Below, piece after piece: positions 7,064 to 14,974 of a stretch of 25,710 bases of DNA. The notes below the pieces were generated by a model that was given only the letters and a program-made list of their open reading frames with translations, was not told the origin of the DNA and ran no database searches. The position numbers and the translations under genes are program-made. Numbering within the stretch: the stretch's first letter is position 1; every line of letters begins with the position of its first letter. The stretch is from CAIZLB01 sp039795875 (GTDB lineage Bacteria; Patescibacteriota; Minisyncoccia; Phycocordibacterales; CAIZLB01), in assembly GCA_039795875.1 (NCBI GenBank), contig JBDKKY010000011.1, forward strand, positions 1-25,710, read 5' to 3'.

Positions 7064-7780
7064 CTATAGAACCTCATCACTCTGAATATTTTCATGAAAA
7101 AAATGTGGAAGCTTTTTTATGGTTCCTGTCTTGATAGCTTTTAGCACAGTTTTAATACTAGTAATAGAATCAAACTTGGCGGACTCATTCTTAATAGCCT
7201 GATCAATCGGAACCCACATATTGTGGCCAAAATCTGTATCTTTTATTAATTCACCAGAAAATTTATCTGTGTATGCAATGGGAAAAACCAAGTCGGAAAA
7301 TAATTCGCCAGATTTATACAGTATTCTTCTCTCAGCACCGACAACTTTCAGTTTCGCATCTAAGCCAGTTTCTTGTTTCAATTTTCTGGTAGCTGCATTT
7401 TCTATTAACTCACCTTTCAAGACTACTCCGCCCATCACCCCCACTTTTCCGTATGAAGGATTAGACTTTCGTATCTGGTTTAGAATCTCCAGCTTTCCTT
7501 TATTTTTTCTTGAAACGATTGTGATAACATTTATTTTGAACAGACTTGTGACGGCATCATTCTTTGTATATGGATCAGCCACATGCTTGATCCCTTCCAG
7601 GGACAGCGTATACCCATCTTTTAATTTTGTCAGATAATTCTTTTTAACCAGGAATTGGAGGTGGTAGTTGAAGAGATCGTTAGGCACCTTCTTTGGCTGC
7701 AATTCAGCATATCGCAAAGACTTGGCATTTTTCAGTCTGCTCAAGATGTGATTCTGAATTGGAGAGAGGTTTTGCAACAT
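7064..7780 (-). CDS. Winged-helix plus Nudix-domain protein
   Basis: 238 aa. The N-terminal part (about 1-75) looks like a winged helix: LSPIQNHILSRL, a recognition-like helix FNYHLQFLVKKNYL and a wing KDGYTLSLEGI. The C-terminal part (about 80-220) is Nudix-like. The Nudix box begins at G118 and keeps G-x5-E and the final E137-T-G-L. The usual REUxEE core is RKLKQE, so two of its conserved Glu are Lys133 and Gln136. Catalysis may be weakened or the domain may only bind a nucleotide, making this either a regulator or a hydrolase. The upstream sequence has GTTAAT 6 nt before the ATG. Confidence 0.75.
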   Translation of the reverse strand: MLQNLSPIQNHILSRLKNAKSLRYAELQPKKVPNDLFNYHLQFLVKKNYLTKLKDGYTLSLEGIKHVADPYTKNDAVTSLFKINVITIVSRKNKGKLEILNQIRKSNPSYGKVGVMGGVVLKGELIENAATRKLKQETGLDAKLKVVGAERRILYKSGELFSDLVFPIAYTDKFSGELIKDTDFGHNMWVPIDQAIKNESAKFDSITSIKTVLKAIKTGTIKKLPHFFHENIQSDEVL

Positions 7781-7859
7781 ATACGCATTAACACGCTTAC
7801 TCGGAGGTTACCGAATATCCGTCTCAATTGCAACCCTCGATCCGGACCCAAAAGCTTTG

Positions 7860-8201
7860 TTATTTCAGCCCCTCGACAGCAGCTAGCAACTGTTCCCACT
7901 CCTTTCGCTTAATCGCATCAGCAGTCTTTTCATCCCAATGCCCTATCGGTTGAGCATATGAAGTTTCTCGAGGATGCTCCAGTCTGGCAGCAGCATCAAA
8001 GATTGCTCCAGATTCTCCATCAGTGTCCAGTCCAGAAGCAAAAAAGAGGGATACAATTCTGTATCCCGCTTCTTCTTCTGTAAACTCATCACTATTTTTT
8101 AATGCGATTAATTTTTCCAAAAATTCCAACAACAAAGCTTTTTGTCCCGGTCCGGCAGAATTCTTAATTTTCATTTGTAATTCTCTTAGCATTTCAGTCA
8201 T
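7860..8201 (-). CDS. Hypothetical acidic-helical protein (113 aa)
   Basis: Not recognised. The ATG at 8201 is chosen over the frame extending to 8243 because a perfect TATAAT is 6 nt upstream. The protein appears wholly alpha-helical: helices about 1-13, 20-35 (ALLLEFLEKLIAL), 42-55 and a C-terminal helix (KRKEWEQLLAAVEGL). There is no signal peptide, membrane segment or Cys pair. It starts 16 bp after the stop of the DipZ-like gene but has its own -10, so cotranscription is not required. Confidence 0.6.
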   Translation of the reverse strand: MTEMLRELQMKIKNSAGPGQKALLLEFLEKLIALKNSDEFTEEEAGYRIVSLFFASGLDTDGESGAIFDAAARLEHPRETSYAQPIGHWDEKTADAIKRKEWEQLLAAVEGLK

Positions 8202-8207
8202 GCTTCT

Positions 8208-8213
8208 ATTATA
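8208..8213 (-). promoter_or_regulatory. -10 element of the 113-aa protein gene (leaderless)
   Basis: A perfect TATAAT in GATGGTATAATAG, 6 nt before the ATG at 8201 and squeezed between that start and the upstream gene's stop at 8218. Confidence 0.55.
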
Positions 8214-8217
8214 CCAT

Positions 8218-9897
8218 CTATCCGAAAGTAAATGTAAAGGCATTCAAACCCTCTTCTGGAACTCTAATCTGGAGTTCATGTTCACCGTAGTCAAACCCTT
8301 CCACAAGTGTATACAAGGTTTCCTCCCCGATTCGTAGATCTTTCACCTTCTTGCCATCGACCCAGATCTCAACAGTCATCGGTTCGTCCGCGCTGGCTAC
8401 CATGTAGACATTTCGCGCATCGTACTTGAAAGAAATAGTTCCAGCAAAGCCTGACTTCGTGTATTCCGGTGAGAAGGTCCATGGACCATCGAGATATACT
8501 TTGTTTTTACTTCGTCGGACTGGTAATGCCAATTCTTGTTTACCAAGTACTCCCGCTTTTCCATTTCCTAGATTTTCATTTCTGGCGGAGCCAAAATAGA
8601 TTTCCGGACTCTGCACTTTATCTGCTTCATAGTTTATGACATCACCTGGTCGAACAATGTCGGTTGAGACTTTTACTTCGGGATGTGCTGCATTCAGTTT
8701 CATCAATGCCATCTGAATCTGCTTCTCCATCTCTTCATATCCTCCCTCTCCGATATGATCATAGATAATATTACCATTCTCATCGATCAGATATTTTCGT
8801 GGCCAATATTGATTACCGTACGCATTCCATGTCTTATAATTATTATCCATTACGACAGGATATGTAATATTATATTTTTTAACCGCCGCTTCTACATTGC
8901 CCTGAATTTTTTCAAAGGCGAATTCTGGAGTGTGTAATCCGATGATCTCCAGACCCTGATCTTTATATTTGTTATACCAAGCATTTACATATGGCAGTGT
9001 TCGTTGGCAGTTAATACAACTATGTGTCCACACGTCCAGCAATACAACTTTTTTCCCATGATATTGTGCGATCGTTATAGCTTCTCCGTCAGTGTTTATA
9101 TATCCATTGGGACTAACAAGTTCGGGCGCGGCTTTACCGAGAGTGTTTCCGCTCGACATGTCATTGAGACTTAAGAGTCTCTGTTCTACTTTAGTTATAT
9201 CAAAAAGTCCGGCATCCAAAATACTAGTTTGAATTTTCTTATCAATGCCAAACATAATACCCACTCCGATTATAATAAATAAGATACCGAGTCCGCGTTT
9301 GAACCAACCCTCTGGGTTCGACAGACTTGTGAGTCGGCCGACAAGTCTTTGCCCCAAGAATGCGATAAGCAGCAACATGCCTGATAGACCAATCGCATAG
9401 GCCAAAAGATATATTAGTCCAAGGAAAAATGATTGCGGTAAGACTGTTGCAAGGATAACAAAATAGGTTGGACTACAGGTTGAAAATACAGGACCAAGTG
9501 AGGCCCCAATAATCACATCGCCCCAAATACTTTTCTTTTGATATCCAGTGCCAAGCAATATATTTGATTTACTATTCAATTTGGCAACGAAGGGCAACTT
9601 TTCCCAAAATCCTGGAAACAAACTGATGAGACCGAAGATGATAATGATCACCCCAGAAACAATGGCCCAGACAGAGGCCGGGATCGAGATCAGGGCTGAA
9701 GTCGCTTTGAGGAGCAGTGTGAAAAGAATAATGGATGCACCGAGTGAGGAGGCGATGATAGAAGCCTTTTTTCTATTGGCGAGCTTATCTCCCTCACCAC
9801 CAACTGAACTGCCAACAATCACCGGCAAGACTGGGAGAGTGCACGGTGCAAGAATAGTTAAAACTCCAGCAATAAATGAAATGAATAGAAGTACCAT
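8218..9897 (-). CDS. DipZ-like CcdA/thioredoxin fusion, thiol-disulfide transporter
   Basis: 559 aa. Residues 1-220 are a CcdA/DsbD-type membrane domain of about six helices with the two redox cysteines C19 (LAPCTLPVLP) and C141 (FSTCSPTYF). Residues 250-400 are a TlpA-type thioredoxin fold with active site C294-I-N-C297 (THSCINC) and the cis-proline strand ITYPVVM. The last 130 residues are a beta-rich domain as in DipZ proteins. CcdA moves electrons from cytoplasmic thioredoxin across the membrane, and the outside domains pass them on to extracytoplasmic disulfides. Mycobacterial DipZ has the same order. The start is supported by TATACT 6 nt upstream. Confidence 0.88.
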   Translation of the reverse strand: MVLLFISFIAGVLTILAPCTLPVLPVIVGSSVGGEGDKLANRKKASIIASSLGASIILFTLLLKATSALISIPASVWAIVSGVIIIIFGLISLFPGFWEKLPFVAKLNSKSNILLGTGYQKKSIWGDVIIGASLGPVFSTCSPTYFVILATVLPQSFFLGLIYLLAYAIGLSGMLLLIAFLGQRLVGRLTSLSNPEGWFKRGLGILFIIIGVGIMFGIDKKIQTSILDAGLFDITKVEQRLLSLNDMSSGNTLGKAAPELVSPNGYINTDGEAITIAQYHGKKVVLLDVWTHSCINCQRTLPYVNAWYNKYKDQGLEIIGLHTPEFAFEKIQGNVEAAVKKYNITYPVVMDNNYKTWNAYGNQYWPRKYLIDENGNIIYDHIGEGGYEEMEKQIQMALMKLNAAHPEVKVSTDIVRPGDVINYEADKVQSPEIYFGSARNENLGNGKAGVLGKQELALPVRRSKNKVYLDGPWTFSPEYTKSGFAGTISFKYDARNVYMVASADEPMTVEIWVDGKKVKDLRIGEETLYTLVEGFDYGEHELQIRVPEEGLNAFTFTFG

Positions 9898-9903
9898 TCC
9901 CTA

Positions 9904-9909
9904 AGTATA
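9904..9909 (-). promoter_or_regulatory. -10 element of the DipZ-like gene (leaderless)
   Basis: TATACT on the minus strand, 6 nt before the ATG at 9897, in the 29-bp gap after the argS stop. Confidence 0.5.
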
Positions 9910-9926
9910 ATACGCCTCCCCACTAT

Positions 9927-11687
9927 TTACATCTGCTCTATGGTTCTGATGCCTAGTGTTTGTAATCCCCTCTCTATAACAACCAATGTTGCTTTACAGA
10001 TCTCTACCAATTGAGTATTTACAGTTATCTTGCCAGCTTCATCTGTGTGCATGATCTTAGTGTTAGTGTAAAAGCTGTTAAATCTAGAAGTTAATTCAAT
10101 CAAGTACTGAGCAACATGTTGAGGCGCCATCTCTCCGATTGCCTGGAAACAAGCATGTTCAAATCGCATCAGTGTCCGCTGAAGCATCATGGCTTCAGGA
10201 ACAATTGCTGTTTCTGTTGTTGGTGTCGCCCCACTCTTGAGTGCTTCTTCAGCTTTTCTTAACAAAGATTTGATACGCACTGCGGTATATTGCACATAGG
10301 GACCACTGTCCCCTTCGAGCGCCAAAGCTTTTTCTGGATCAAAAATAATATCTTTTCTGATATTCTGTTTTAGAATTGTAAATTTGATCGCAGCAACTCC
10401 AACAGCTTCACCGATATCGTGTTTTTTATCCTCATCTATTGGTCGTTCTTTCATTTTCTCAAAAGAAGCCTGCGTCATCTGTTCTACCAATACATCGCCG
10501 GCAGTGATATTGCCAGTTCTTGAACTTATCTTCTTGACAGCTCCAGCAAATTTCATCATACCGTGGCCGATGTGGAACACCTTACCCTCTGTCTCAGGCA
10601 TGATTAATGCCGCCGCTTTTGTTGTGACGTGAAAAGCCGTATCTTGTTCATTGCCAGTGATCACATAGCTCCTATCAAATGGCCAGACATCCCATTTCAT
10701 TTTGATAAGGGCCATCTCTTTACCCTCATATGTAGGAAGGCCAAATTTATTGATGAACACCCGTGTATGTAATCCATATTTCTCTCCTTCAAAAATAATG
10801 GCCCCCTCTTCGCCCACTACAAATATCTCGGGATGAGCTTTTACCATTTCAATCCCCAATGGCCCACTCTTACTTTCAAAGAAATAGAAATCAAACTTCG
10901 TTCCCAGAATCTTGTATAGTTCTTCAAATTTTTCCAATGACCACTCTCTTCCTTCGTCATATACCTTATTGATCTCGGCATCACTTCGATCGTATATCTG
11001 TTTGTTCACATCATTGATCTCTTGCAGCGCAGCAAGATATTCCGCTGAGTTTTCTCCTTTTTCTTTTAGAGTAGTAAGCCTTGTGTTACCAGCGACATAT
11101 GCGGCACCGAGATATTTTACTTTATCTGTAAGCGAAATCTTTTCATCATCCGGCCAATTACCCTCTGTGAATTGCAGTCCCCAAATAGTGGTCGCAATAT
11201 GCCTACCAACATCTCCTTGATATGAATATCGTTTTACTTCTGCGCCACCCAATTCTGCCAGACGAACAACAGATTCGCCAATCGTGTTAGACATCAAATG
11301 ACCGATGTGAAATTCCTTCATCGGATTCGGATCAGTGTAATCAAAGATTAGTTTTTTACCAGTAAAGTCTGGATGCGTAATAATTTGAGGAATTTCTTTT
11401 AATGCAGAATTAACCCAGAAGTTTACATATCCTCCAGCAACTTCCACTTTTTCAACTTGGACTCGGTCGAGGTTATTTTCCAAATACGTATGCAAATCGA
11501 TAGCGATCGCGATAGGGCTTTTGGTGAGCTTTTTGGACAAGACAAAAGGTAGGTTGGTGTACAAGTCCCCTTTGGTCATGTCTTTGGTAATATCCACTTC
11601 AAAGAACAAATTCTCTGAATCGTCAATTCCTAGACTTTGGACAAAAGTAGCGCAGATTTGCTTGATATGTTCAGCGGTAGATAACAT
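9927..11687 (-). CDS. argS: Arginyl-tRNA synthetase
   Basis: 586 aa, full length. The N-terminal Add-1 domain (1-100) is followed by the class I Rossmann core with HIGH at 127-130 (FHIGHLMS). The KMSKS loop is replaced by KISSRTGN (386-393), as is common in ArgRS. The C-terminal DALR anticodon-binding domain (about 450-586) has the GPYVQYTAVRI junction and a final helix ending TIEQM. It attaches arginine to tRNA-Arg in the cytoplasm. TATATT lies 6 nt before the ATG, so the mRNA is probably leaderless. The gene is divergent from thyA. Confidence 0.95.
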   Translation of the reverse strand: MLSTAEHIKQICATFVQSLGIDDSENLFFEVDITKDMTKGDLYTNLPFVLSKKLTKSPIAIAIDLHTYLENNLDRVQVEKVEVAGGYVNFWVNSALKEIPQIITHPDFTGKKLIFDYTDPNPMKEFHIGHLMSNTIGESVVRLAELGGAEVKRYSYQGDVGRHIATTIWGLQFTEGNWPDDEKISLTDKVKYLGAAYVAGNTRLTTLKEKGENSAEYLAALQEINDVNKQIYDRSDAEINKVYDEGREWSLEKFEELYKILGTKFDFYFFESKSGPLGIEMVKAHPEIFVVGEEGAIIFEGEKYGLHTRVFINKFGLPTYEGKEMALIKMKWDVWPFDRSYVITGNEQDTAFHVTTKAAALIMPETEGKVFHIGHGMMKFAGAVKKISSRTGNITAGDVLVEQMTQASFEKMKERPIDEDKKHDIGEAVGVAAIKFTILKQNIRKDIIFDPEKALALEGDSGPYVQYTAVRIKSLLRKAEEALKSGATPTTETAIVPEAMMLQRTLMRFEHACFQAIGEMAPQHVAQYLIELTSRFNSFYTNTKIMHTDEAGKITVNTQLVEICKATLVVIERGLQTLGIRTIEQM

Positions 11688-11693
11688 GTTTAA

Positions 11694-11699
11694 AATATA
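11694..11699 (-). promoter_or_regulatory. -10 element of argS (leaderless)
   Basis: TATATT on the minus strand, 6 nt before the argS ATG. An overlapping TACTAT two bases further upstream is the alternative. Confidence 0.45.
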
Positions 11700-11847
11700 T
11701 AGTACTTTTCGGGTTTTGACCAGGATGGCGCCGGGGTTGGAGTATGATAATTTTTAAAGTAAGAGAACAGTTCTCACGAGTTCGTTGGGTGGTAATACAT
11801 TCATATAGCTCACCTGTTCTTTCCAACAATGTGAAAACCCTTCACTG

Positions 11848-12795
11848 ATGAAACACGACATACCCTACCTCAATCTGATGCGCCGCATTCAGACTGAAGG
11901 AAACACGCGCGGCGATCGCACTGGAACTGGGACGATTTCACTATTCGGCCCACAAAATGAATATGACTTGCGTACAGGTTTTTTTCCTCTACTAACCACA
12001 AAGGAAGTAAATCTGGATTCAATCATCGGCGAGTTGCTCTGGTTTCTCTCTGGAGACACCAACGCGACAACCCTTATTCTCCAAGGAATCAACATCTGGA
12101 ACGACTGGCCGTGCAAATACTGGTTGCAACAGACTGATCAAACATTACCCGCACAGACTGACAAGGCTGGGTGGAGGCAGGCGAAAGCCGAATTCGTCAG
12201 ATTGGTTAAAGCTGACCCTGGAGGCTTCGGTGGAAAATGGGGTAAGCTTGGCCCGGTATATGGCAAACAGTGGACCAAGTGGGAAACAAACCGAGGGACA
12301 TCGATTAACCAAATCGCTGACCTTATCGCACGTCTGAAGACAGAAAAAGGACGGATGTGCAGGCGTCTGATTGTGACCGCGTGGAACCCGGCAGACATCG
12401 AAGAGATGGCTGTCTCCGGACTTCCACCTTGTCACTGTTTGTTTCAGTTCTACGTTGAAGGAGACACCCTTCATTGCAAACTCTATCAGCGTTCCGCGGA
12501 CTATGTTCTCGGAGTTCCCTACAATGTCGCTTGCTACTCACTGTTACTGATGATTGTAGCCAAACTCACCGGACTAAAACCCGGCCGATTCATCCACACC
12601 TTTGGTGACGCCCACCTGTACAGCAACCACCTTGACGGACCTGTCGCGACCCAGCTCGCACGCGAACCGCGTGAGTCTCCTCGACTCATTCTGACAGACG
12701 AAAACCTCCCCAGTTATACCTCGTTCAAACGGGAGCACTTCACTCTGGAAGGATACAGCCCGGATCCCGCCATCCGCGCCGAAATCGCCGTCTGA
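11848..12795 (+). CDS. thyA: Thymidylate synthase
   Basis: 315 aa. It methylates dUMP to dTMP with 5,10-methylene-tetrahydrofolate, giving dihydrofolate. The nucleophile is Cys195 (GLPPCHC); dUMP phosphate-binding arginines are R24 (GDRTGTGT), R172-R173 and R215 (QRSAD); N226 and H256/Y258 (DAHLYSNH) complete the site. The C-terminal AEIAV keeps the terminal valine that closes the pocket. It is about 50 residues longer than E. coli ThyA owing to an insert around 88-135, as in the Lactobacillus casei enzyme. There is no Shine-Dalgarno. The gene looks more GC-rich than argS upstream. A terminator separates it from the DHFR gene. Confidence 0.95.
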   Translation: MKHDIPYLNLMRRIQTEGNTRGDRTGTGTISLFGPQNEYDLRTGFFPLLTTKEVNLDSIIGELLWFLSGDTNATTLILQGINIWNDWPCKYWLQQTDQTLPAQTDKAGWRQAKAEFVRLVKADPGGFGGKWGKLGPVYGKQWTKWETNRGTSINQIADLIARLKTEKGRMCRRLIVTAWNPADIEEMAVSGLPPCHCLFQFYVEGDTLHCKLYQRSADYVLGVPYNVACYSLLLMIVAKLTGLKPGRFIHTFGDAHLYSNHLDGPVATQLAREPRESPRLILTDENLPSYTSFKREHFTLEGYSPDPAIRAEIAV

Positions 12796-12809
12796 CGGCA
12801 CCCCCCACA

Positions 12810-12852
12810 AGCGCTATTGCAGCCTGACAACCTGCAGTGGCGCTCTTTTTTT
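12810..12852 (+). terminator. Intrinsic terminator after thyA
   Basis: A 13-bp stem (AGCGC...GCGCT outside, TGCAG/CTGCA inside, two G-T pairs) with a nine-base loop is followed by CTTTTTTTATT, 14 bp past the thyA stop. Confidence 0.85.
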
Positions 12853-12908
12853 ATTGTGATAGAGTGAGTGCAACTCCAACCCTGAACGAACCTTTACCCA
12901 ACCACAAC

Positions 12909-13430
12909 ATGAAACAAACCATACAAGTCAAAGCAATCGCCGCACAATCCAGCGACGGATTCATTAGTCGCAAAGAAACTGCTGGAGAGTCCTCGGTCAA
13001 GTGGACTAGCCCGGAGGATACTCGTCGGTTCAAAGAATTTACGAAACAGGCGCGTGTTGTCGTGATGGGTCACAATACCTTCAAAACGTTTGGCGCCAAG
13101 CCATTACCCGAACGCCTCAACATCGTTTACACCAGAGACGCCGTGCTCCTCTCCACACCTTGGACTCCAGAGTTGGGCTATACGGATCTGTCTCCTGAGG
13201 TTCTGCTTGAGACCCTACAGAACAACGGCTACACTGAAGTGTTCATCTGCGGCGGGACACAAATCTATGATCGGTTCCGACCCTTTATGAATTACCTCTA
13301 CCTCACGATCGAGCCGGTCGAATTCGGCGATGGGATCCCGTTGTTTACTGATCCGGCTGCTATGCCAAGTCAGTTGATAGGTTCTGCACAACTCGACGGG
13401 ACAAGATTCTTAACTTATCTCTTCAGTTGA
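12909..13430 (+). CDS. folA: Dihydrofolate reductase
   Basis: 173 aa. It reduces dihydrofolate made by ThyA back to tetrahydrofolate with NADPH. The start VKAIAAQSSDGFIS matches the first DHFR strand. W32-x4-D37 (KWTSPEDTRRFK) supplies the substrate-site acid, VVMGHNTF (51-58) and the following KPLPERLNIV the NADPH site, and VFICGGTQIY (111-120) the second nucleotide loop. YLTIEPVEFGDGIPLF is the typical final strand. The frame opens at 12837, but the ATG at 12909 matches the family's N terminus. The leader (TAGAGT-like -10 near 12860) is about 45 nt, C/A-rich and without a Shine-Dalgarno. Confidence 0.88.
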   Translation: MKQTIQVKAIAAQSSDGFISRKETAGESSVKWTSPEDTRRFKEFTKQARVVVMGHNTFKTFGAKPLPERLNIVYTRDAVLLSTPWTPELGYTDLSPEVLLETLQNNGYTEVFICGGTQIYDRFRPFMNYLYLTIEPVEFGDGIPLFTDPAAMPSQLIGSAQLDGTRFLTYLFS

Positions 13431-13453
13431 ACCTCCCGCCACAATGCCATTAA

Positions 13454-13492
13454 CCCCCGGTAGCCACGAGGCCGCCGGGGGCTTTTATTTTT
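13454..13492 (+). terminator. Intrinsic terminator after the DHFR gene
   Basis: CCCCCGG/CCGGGGG arms with inner GCC/GGC around ACGA, followed by CTTTTATTTTT. It lies 23 bp past the stop. Confidence 0.85.
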
Positions 13493-13503
13493 CAAATTTT
13501 TTC

Positions 13504-14013
13504 CTAATACTTCTCCACCTCCTTATCCAAGATCATTAACTTCACCCTTGCTTCTTTAAAAACTTTTTTTGTCTGGACCGCGGCTTGATAATCTTTTGCA
13601 GCAACAACTCGTACTATTCCTGCATTGATAATTAATTTTGCACACACATAACACGGAGTCATTTTACAATACACTGTTCCACCTTCAAGTGACACACCTG
13701 TTCGTGCAGCTTGAATCAATGCATTTTGTTCTGCATGTACTGTTCGAATACAATGTTGAGTTTTACTTCCATCAGCGTGTTCAACAGTATGCATCTCATG
13801 TCCAGCTTCGTCACAGTGTGGCAATCCGATCGGTGCACCAACATATCCTGTTGTTAAAATTCTTTTTTCTCGTACAATCACACATCCACTTTTTCCACGA
13901 TCACATGTTCCTCTATTCCCCACAACTTCTGTGAGTTGCATAAAATATTCATCCCAACTTGGTCGATTATCTTTTTTGGAAATTTTTGGTTTTGCTGATT
14001 TCGGTTTTTTCAT
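13504..14013 (-). CDS. comEB: dCMP deaminase
   Basis: 169 aa. It deaminates dCMP to dUMP, the substrate of ThyA. The zinc site is H93-A-E95 (TVHAEQNAL, with Glu as proton shuttle) and P120-C121-Y-V-C124. The insert with GYVGAPIGLPHCDEAGHEM is typical of ComEB/dCMP deaminases, and T106-G is in the usual loop. The frame is open to 14052, but MKKPKSAK at 14013 is preferred because TATAAT lies 7 nt upstream. The Lys-rich first 15 residues are an extension. Base composition is AT-rich, unlike thyA, DHFR and the kinase around it. Confidence 0.92.
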   Translation of the reverse strand: MKKPKSAKPKISKKDNRPSWDEYFMQLTEVVGNRGTCDRGKSGCVIVREKRILTTGYVGAPIGLPHCDEAGHEMHTVEHADGSKTQHCIRTVHAEQNALIQAARTGVSLEGGTVYCKMTPCYVCAKLIINAGIVRVVAAKDYQAAVQTKKVFKEARVKLMILDKEVEKY

Positions 14014-14020
14014 ATTTATA

Positions 14021-14026
14021 ATTATA
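14021..14026 (-). promoter_or_regulatory. -10 element of the dCMP deaminase gene (leaderless)
   Basis: A perfect TATAAT on the minus strand 7 nt before the ATG at 14013. It is directly downstream of the thymidylate kinase terminator, so the gene has its own transcript. Confidence 0.55.
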
Positions 14027-14041
14027 TCAAACTCTGACAAT

Positions 14042-14083
14042 GAAAAGCCCACCGGACCTGCGAATAGGCAGGTGCACGGTGGG
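14042..14083 (-). terminator. Intrinsic terminator after the thymidylate kinase gene
   Basis: On the minus strand CCCACCG/CGGTGGG outer arms and ACCTGC/GCAGGT inner arms are followed by CTTTTCA. Confidence 0.85.
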
Positions 14084-14118
14084 TGTTTGAGAGGGACCAG
14101 ATCTCGATTGTAGTCCAG

Positions 14119-14817
14119 TTAAACTCCGATGGTTAGCAGGGCGTGCCGGGCCTGTACCCAGACTTCGTGCTCGGACTGGTCTCCATCCAGAAGAAATGCT
14201 TTGTGGACTCTCAGTCCGGGCACGGTATGCATGCCCATGGCCAATTCCTCAAAAAAGATGTTGAACCCGGCAAACACACGTTGTTGAAACTTCAGTTGGT
14301 TAAACTGTTCAGGGCCGTCATCCGCTCCTCGCCCTTGCCGACGCTTTGCTGCCACTTCCGGAGTGGTTGCCACAAAGAAATGATACAGTTCCACATCAGG
14401 AACAACTTGCACCAACTCTCCAAGCAAAGATTCCAGCATGAAATCGAACAGTTGGTGCATACGGAATGATTGCCGACCATAGATCTGGTACGCAACACTC
14501 GATGCGAATGAGCGGTCGGTCAAAACAACTCCATCTTCCACAGCGGCAAGTTCGCGAGAGAACTGATGAAAGTTCTGGAACCGTCCGGTCCAAAACAAAG
14601 AGGCCTCGAAGCCCAAACAGATCCCTGGCTCTTCTGGTTTACCCGCTTCGATCAGTCGAGCTCTGCAGGTTTGTCCCAAGACGCTGCCACCTGGTTCTTT
14701 GTATTCGAAAACAGAGGTCGTCTTGCGTTCGTTTTGTAGGAAGCTGAGGAGATGCCTGTAGAGAGTGCTCTTGCCAGACCCGTCGCCTCCTTCAAAGGTA
14801 AATATTCGTCGTGCCAT
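14119..14817 (-). CDS. tmk: Thymidylate kinase
   Basis: 232 aa. It phosphorylates dTMP to dTDP with ATP. The P-loop is FEGGDGSGKST (8-18), the dTMP-binding EPGG is at 41-44, the DR motif is D101-R102-S103 (VVLTDRSFASS), and the LID region has KRRQGRGADD (158-167). It is a little longer than typical (about 205-215 aa), with an extended C-terminal part. It continues the pathway dCMP to dUMP to dTMP encoded next door. A TATACT about 25 nt upstream of the ATG suggests a short leader. It looks more GC-rich than most of the window. Confidence 0.9.
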   Translation of the reverse strand: MARRIFTFEGGDGSGKSTLYRHLLSFLQNERKTTSVFEYKEPGGSVLGQTCRARLIEAGKPEEPGICLGFEASLFWTGRFQNFHQFSRELAAVEDGVVLTDRSFASSVAYQIYGRQSFRMHQLFDFMLESLLGELVQVVPDVELYHFFVATTPEVAAKRRQGRGADDGPEQFNQLKFQQRVFAGFNIFFEELAMGMHTVPGLRVHKAFLLDGDQSEHEVWVQARHALLTIGV

Positions 14818-14920
14818 AATTTCAGAATGTTCGTGGTTGACAGTATAGTGACCAACTCTCGTCGTGAGAATCAGTTAATCTAATATTAACGAACCCTCAT
14901 CTATTTACAATATTGACACA

Positions 14921-14955
14921 AATAAAAAACCCTGAGGCGCGCGAACGCCCCAGGG
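14921..14955 (-). terminator. Intrinsic terminator after the P-loop/CYTH-like gene
   Basis: On the minus strand a 10-bp stem CCCTGGGGCG/CGCCTCAGGG (one G-T) around a TTCGCG loop is followed by TTTTTTATT. Confidence 0.85.
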
Positions 14956-14974
14956 CTGGATTGGTTGTTTGCAA

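Noticed and set aside
11765..11777. GAGAACAGTTCTC palindrome upstream of thyA as a second LexA box
   Set aside because: The GAAC and GTTC halves are separated by 1 nt instead of 4, so it does not match the operator spacing.
12145..12541. Several minus-strand open frames within thyA
   Set aside because: Antisense shadows of a GC-rich, fully conserved thyA.
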